Part shown: positions 60,738-64,000 of the stretch, in pieces | Position numbering within the stretch: position 1 is the first letter of the stretch | How the letters are laid out: each line of letters starts with the position of its first letter | Origin: Polynucleobacter sp. MWH-UH24A | GTDB taxonomy: Bacteria; Pseudomonadota; Gammaproteobacteria; Burkholderiales; Burkholderiaceae | Direction of reading: 5' to 3' | Assembly: GCF_018687475.1 (NCBI RefSeq) | Contig: NZ_CP061292.1 | Location: forward strand, 1,736,001-1,800,000 | Length of the DNA: 64,000 nucleotides | Translations under genes and position numbers: made by a program | The notes under the pieces: model-generated | Databases searched by the model: none | What the model was told of the DNA's origin: nothing | The model's input: the letters and a program-made list of their open reading frames with translations, nothing else

Positions 60738-61393
60738 ATCTTCTCACCCTTACGATTTAACTTTAGAAGACGCTCAATATCTTTACGGATCTTCACAAAG
60801 TCATTCGAGCTAGTCTTGTCTGGAAAGACCATCATCTTCTCGCCACTTGGATCGATTAGAGCAATTCCTTGGCCTAGATTTTGAGTGTTCAGCCATGCTT
60901 GCCAAGCTGCTTCTTTTTTAGGATCTGGAGCAGGAATAATGTAAAACCCTGCATTCTCTTGATCATAGGCTTTCTGAATATCGACTTCAACAGGCCCACG
61001 ATCACTCACAACCCAAACTAATTGCAAACGATTTTTATGTTTTCCTAGCGCCAACCGAACCTGACGCATTAGATACAAAACCTCAACGCACGCATCGTTA
61101 CCTTTTTTACATTCACTCGCAGGCCTTGCCACCATGAGGGTCCACTTACCATTGAATGGAATTTCAAACCAAGTTGGATTAATTGGCTGTGGGGGTACAA
61201 CCAAAGTGCCATAGTTAGTTTTTCCACCTTCAGGCTTAAAAACGTAATAGGCCAAATACGATGCGATGACTGGGGCTGCACATGCTAATAAAACCAATAT
61301 CATCTGAATCCGACCGCGACGGGTTCGGGCATCCAGCGCTTTTTTATCAAGCTGACTTGCTGGAATTAATAAATCTTGATCACTCACCGTCAC
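60734..61393 (-). CDS. Membrane-anchored SCO-like protein of the oxidase cluster
   Basis: The 219-residue protein has one membrane helix (about 30-51) and an outer domain that can be laid on the SCO/thioredoxin fold: GKWTLM, then two cysteines (95 and 102) spaced C-x6-C, an LG-containing helix, and a C-terminal IALIDPSGEKMMVF matching the end of SCO proteins. The copper CxxxC is thus altered and the distal His is not evident. I know no assigned function. Position between surf1 and ctaA with four-base overlap suggests an oxidase assembly role. Confidence 0.7.
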   Translation of the reverse strand: MTVSDQDLLIPASQLDKKALDARTRRGRIQMILVLLACAAPVIASYLAYYVFKPEGGKTNYGTLVVPPQPINPTWFEIPFNGKWTLMVARPASECKKGNDACVEVLYLMRQVRLALGKHKNRLQLVWVVSDRGPVEVDIQKAYDQENAGFYIIPAPDPKKEAAWQAWLNTQNLGQGIALIDPSGEKMMVFPDKTSSNDFVKIRKDIERLLKLNRKGEKI

Positions 61394-61400
61394 ATAACCC

Positions 61401-62168
61401 CTATGAACTCGATTTACCTTGGTTGCGATATCGCATAAATCCAGTTGTAAACCAAAATGCTAGCGCTGCCGCGCCCAAAGAAAACCATTGGAAAGCATAA
61501 GCATAATGGCGATCGACTCCCGTCGTTGCAACAGGCCAAATTCGTGATAATCCATCAACCGCATCCGGGTCATTTTGACGAATGATGAAGGGGGATTGAG
61601 AATACGTGAATCGGCTTGCCTCATAGGTCAAATCTAAATTTTGCTGAATCCGAGGTTTGCGCTCGCTATTGGGCTGGTTACCAAGCTCTAATACCTTTCC
61701 TGGACCCGATAATGCAATACCCTCAATCATTACCGAACCCTCTGGAGTTTTAATACTTGGCAATATCAATCGATCCTGATTGTTTCTGGGAGCCCAGCCT
61801 CGATTGACCCAAACAATCCGTTTCTCTTGACCGTCGAGTAAAAATGGCATCAGCACATAGAAACCCGATTGGGTCTGTCCTGCTTGCGGTTTTGGGTTCG
61901 GTCGATTATCAAGCCAAATTACCTCATTGACTAAAAAGCGGCCTCGGGCCCGCACTGGTCTGAACTGAGTCTCAAGAAGGGTCCAATTTTTGGCATTCAG
62001 ATCAATTTGCTCTCGATCTGCCATAGCCGTAATTTGGTTAGCGAGGATTATTTTCTGGTCGGCACGACTAAGCTGCCAGCGACCCGCTAAAACGCCAATT
62101 GCCAGAACTACCAACATTGCAACCGTTGCGACTCTTCGCTCTACAATAAGAACTCGAAATAAACTCAA
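61401..62168 (-). CDS. SURF1-family cytochrome oxidase assembly protein
   Basis: The 255-residue protein has two membrane helices at the ends (about 14-30 and 222-243) and a periplasmic domain with VWLDNRPNPKPQAGQTQSGFYV and VWVNRGWAPRNNQ, the SURF1 signatures. It is involved in heme A insertion into oxidase subunit I. It appears to start at TTG 62168, only 15 bases from the divergent DUF2909 gene, leaving no room for a separate promoter outside coding sequence. Confidence 0.92.
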   Translation of the reverse strand: MSLFRVLIVERRVATVAMLVVLAIGVLAGRWQLSRADQKIILANQITAMADREQIDLNAKNWTLLETQFRPVRARGRFLVNEVIWLDNRPNPKPQAGQTQSGFYVLMPFLLDGQEKRIVWVNRGWAPRNNQDRLILPSIKTPEGSVMIEGIALSGPGKVLELGNQPNSERKPRIQQNLDLTYEASRFTYSQSPFIIRQNDPDAVDGLSRIWPVATTGVDRHYAYAFQWFSLGAAALAFWFTTGFMRYRNQGKSSS

Positions 62169-62183
62169 GGGTTCGTTACCAAT

Positions 62184-62393
62184 ATGAAATGGCTAATTGT
62201 TTTTATTCTGTTGGTCATCATTGCTAGTCTTGGATCAGCCCTCTACTTCATGATGAAAGACAAGGGCAATAGTTCCAGAATGGTTCACTCGCTGATGCTC
62301 AGAATTGGTTTATCGATTGCACTATTCATTGGCATTTGGATTGCCCATTACTTTGGACTCATTGAGTCCACTGGCCTGAAAGTACCTCAATAA
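62184..62393 (+). CDS. Twin transmembrane protein (DUF2909)
   Basis: The 69-residue protein consists almost entirely of two membrane helices (about 3-24 and 38-60) joined by a basic loop MMKDKGNSSRMVHSLMLR, the DUF2909 pattern. It is on the opposite strand to all other genes in the oxidase cluster, between surf1 and coxC. Function is unknown; the recurring location implies a link to oxidase assembly. Confidence 0.8.
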   Translation: MKWLIVFILLVIIASLGSALYFMMKDKGNSSRMVHSLMLRIGLSIALFIGIWIAHYFGLIESTGLKVPQ

Positions 62394-62413
62394 GCAGCAA
62401 CGATGGTTGCTGC
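62394..62413. terminator. Hairpin between the convergent DUF2909 and coxC genes
   Basis: GCAGCAAC and GTTGCTGC form a perfect 8-bp stem around a four-base loop, starting right at the DUF2909 stop and 12 bases from the coxC stop. It could act in both directions, but neither side has a full T-run. Confidence 0.45.
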
Positions 62414-62425
62414 GTATTACTACCA

Positions 62426-63280
62426 TTACATCCAATAAACGACGATGTAGAGACCTAGCCAGACGACGTCAACGAAGTGCCAATACCATGCGGCGCCTTC
62501 AAAACCAAAATGATTCTCAGCAGTGAAATCGCCACGAATCATGCGTCGCAAAACAATGGTCAACATCAAGCCGCCCAAAAATACATGGAATCCATGGAAA
62601 CCCGTCAACATAAAGAAAGTTGAACCATAAATGCCAGAAGTAAGCTTCAGGTTTAAGTCGCTATAAGCATGGATATACTCGTAGGCCTGGAAACCCAAGA
62701 AAATAAGACCCAAAGAAACGGTGGCAAATAAACCATAAATGGCATGCTGACGATTTCCCTCGCGCAAAGCATGATGCGCCCATGTCACCGTCACCCCTGA
62801 ACTTAGTAGCAACAGGGTATTAATCGTTGGAATCGGCCAAGGACCAATCGTGCTAAATTTTTCCACTAAATTTGCCGGACCAACAGTAGGCCACGATGCC
62901 ACAAAATCAGGCCATAAAAGTTTGTTATCTACGTCACTAAGCCAAGGTACGGTAATACTGCGGGCGTAAAAAAGCGCAGCAAAGAAAGCTGCAAAAAACA
63001 TGATCTCAGAAAAGATGAACCAGCTCATCGACCAGCGATAAGACACATCCACATTCACACCGTTTTTACCGGTATTGGACTCGGAGATTGCAGTACCAAA
63101 CCAACCATAAAGCACAAACAGTACATAAATGACGGCCGCCAAGACCAGCGGTCCTCCCCATGACAGGCCATTCACCCAAGCCGACATACCGCCACCAAAT
63201 CCAAGCAGGCCAATGCTTGCGAGGACAGGGTATTTTGAGGGGGCCGGAACAAAGTAATACGGTGTGGAGTTTAATGACAT
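62426..63280 (-). CDS. coxC: Cytochrome c oxidase subunit III
   Basis: The 284-residue protein has about seven membrane helices. Family landmarks are YRWSMSWFIFSEIMFFAAFFAALFYAR (conserved Glu in helix 3), THHALREG-like WAHHALREGN, TGFHGFHVFLGG and the C-terminal WYWHFVDVVWLGLYIVVYW. It is the oxidase subunit surrounding the oxygen channel. It lies downstream of DUF2970 and cox11, the usual order. Confidence 0.96.
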   Translation of the reverse strand: MSLNSTPYYFVPAPSKYPVLASIGLLGFGGGMSAWVNGLSWGGPLVLAAVIYVLFVLYGWFGTAISESNTGKNGVNVDVSYRWSMSWFIFSEIMFFAAFFAALFYARSITVPWLSDVDNKLLWPDFVASWPTVGPANLVEKFSTIGPWPIPTINTLLLLSSGVTVTWAHHALREGNRQHAIYGLFATVSLGLIFLGFQAYEYIHAYSDLNLKLTSGIYGSTFFMLTGFHGFHVFLGGLMLTIVLRRMIRGDFTAENHFGFEGAAWYWHFVDVVWLGLYIVVYWM

Positions 63281-63301
63281 CGCGCTCTTTCTAACTAAAA
63301 A

Positions 63302-63496
63302 TTAATTGGCTACTACTAAATTCACAATCAATAAAAGGATCGCCATAAATAATACGGCGCCCAATACACCAGCAATGATGATGTGCACAAAGCTTAAGCT
63401 TGCAACATCATTTTTTAATCCTGCTTTATTACGAATTCCAAGAAATGCCCACAAAACTGCGCGCATTGAACCAACGAAGCTGGGTTGCTTGTTCAT
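63302..63496 (-). CDS. DUF2970 family small membrane protein
   Basis: The 64-residue protein has one strong C-terminal membrane helix (about 38-62) after a motif SMRAVLWAFLGIRNKAGLKND, characteristic of DUF2970. No function is known. It overlaps cox11 by four bases (ATGA) and precedes coxC, so translation is coupled within the oxidase operon. Confidence 0.85.
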   Translation of the reverse strand: MNKQPSFVGSMRAVLWAFLGIRNKAGLKNDVASLSFVHIIIAGVLGAVLFMAILLLIVNLVVAN

Positions 63497-64000
63497 GATG
63501 ACGCTTTCTTCTTAGACTCTTTGCTATCAGCAACAGGCTTTGGTATGCCAGTCTCAAAAAAGGTATATGACAAAGTAATTGTTTTAACGTCTTTAGGAAG
63601 ATTGGGATCAACAATAAATACCACGGGCATTTGCCGAATTTGATGCGGAGTCAGCGCTTGCTCTTGAAAACAAAAACACTCGATCTTCGTGAAGAATTCA
63701 GTGGCGGTCTTAGGTGCATAACTCGGAATCGCTTGAGCAGCCACTGGGCGATCCAAGGTGTTGACTACTTCATAAACAATCTCATGCATCTCACCTGGAT
63801 GAACTTCAAGAAAGTTCTTTACGGGCTTAAAGGCGAATGGTCCACGGCTATTGGAGTCAAATTCAATCGTGATTGTTCGACTGTAATCTACCTGGGTATT
63901 ACCAGGCTTACTTGCACCATAAGCTCGCACACCATAATTATTTTTACTGGTTACAACATTAATACCAGTTACCTCGCACAGCGCTTTGTACAAAGGCACT
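63493..64000 (-). CDS. ctaG: Cytochrome c oxidase assembly protein CtaG/Cox11 (5' partial)
   Basis: The frame runs off the right end of the window. The visible part begins in VPLYKALCEVTGINV, which in the family directly follows the N-terminal membrane helix, so that helix and the start lie outside. FCFQEQALTPHQIRQMPV contains the copper-binding CFxxQ-type cysteine segment (one visible Cys), and FVIDPNLPKDVKTITLSYTFF is the conserved end. It delivers copper to the CuB site of subunit I. Confidence 0.93.
   Translation of the reverse strand, partial: VPLYKALCEVTGINVVTSKNNYGVRAYGASKPGNTQVDYSRTITIEFDSNSRGPFAFKPVKNFLEVHPGEMHEIVYEVVNTLDRPVAAQAIPSYAPKTATEFFTKIECFCFQEQALTPHQIRQMPVVFIVDPNLPKDVKTITLSYTFFETGIPKPVADSKESKKKASS

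Overview
The window is a gene-dense stretch of bacterial chromosome with moderate GC content. Gene content and order match a betaproteobacterium of the Burkholderiaceae, most like Polynucleobacter: the pepP-ubiH-dusB-fis-purH-ruvCAB block, the rplM-rpsI/argC/erpA block, ubiE-ubiJ-ubiB with a Tim44-like gene, kdsD-kdsC-lptCAB-hpf-ptsN-hprK-rapZ, ispE-tRNA(Gln)-prs-rplY-pth, and a cytochrome c oxidase assembly cluster. The assignment rests on protein resemblance and synteny read by eye. I saw no insertion sequence, prophage, CRISPR array or toxin-antitoxin pair, so this is core genome rather than an accessory island.

Layout. 1-11.6 kb: cell-wall sugar recycling (amgK, murU, anmK), a peptidase, ubiquinone hydroxylase, dusB-fis, purH, ruvCAB and tyrS. 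11.6-17.6 kb: erpA, argC, the rplM-rpsI operon with an odd upstream leader or small-RNA region, an OsmC-family gene, RNase P RNA, pyrC and a glycerate kinase. 17.6-26.8 kb: an Atm1-type ABC exporter, nudB, aspS, a DUF502 protein, and the ubiquinone genes ubiB, ubiJ and ubiE with Tim44-like and DUF971 genes. 26.8-35.7 kb: a 1278-residue FAD/Fe-S oxidoreductase, ilvA, a 5'-nucleotidase, queF, ssb and a YajR-like transporter. 35.7-45.1 kb: uvrA, then Kdo synthesis and LPS export (kdsD, kdsC, lptC, lptA, lptB) and the regulatory genes hpf, ptsN, hprK and rapZ. 45.1-58.1 kb: mutY/mutM, a TPR-LolB fusion, ispE, tRNA-Gln, prs, rplY, pth, ferredoxin, coaD, rsmD, a paired active/inactive M16 peptidase set, ftsY and rpoH. 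58.1-64 kb: cytochrome oxidase assembly (sco, ctaB, ctaA, an SCO-like membrane protein, surf1, a DUF2909 gene, coxC, a DUF2970 gene and the truncated cox11).

Several sets work together. AnmK, AmgK and MurU are steps of the MurNAc salvage route that bypasses de novo UDP-MurNAc synthesis. UbiH, UbiB, UbiJ and UbiE make ubiquinone that feeds the oxidase assembled by the right-hand cluster. KdsD/KdsC and LptA/B/C make and export the LPS core. MutM and MutY form a two-gene oxidised-guanine repair operon.

The most notable observations are: a TPR protein fused in frame to a LolB domain that lacks its own lipoprotein signal; a perfect CIRCE (HrcA) operator in front of rpoH, covering the most upstream possible start; a three-copy 11-base motif linking the pyrC 3' end to the P1 helix of RNase P RNA; a terminator-ended small transcript candidate ahead of rplM; an expanded cysteine spacing in the MutY Fe-S loop; a 40-bp tail-to-tail coding overlap of rapZ and mutY; a terminator hairpin directly abutting the ubiJ start; a divergent SCO-like protein in the oxidase cluster; and no rpoN between lptB and hpf. 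I found no wholly new multi-gene system.
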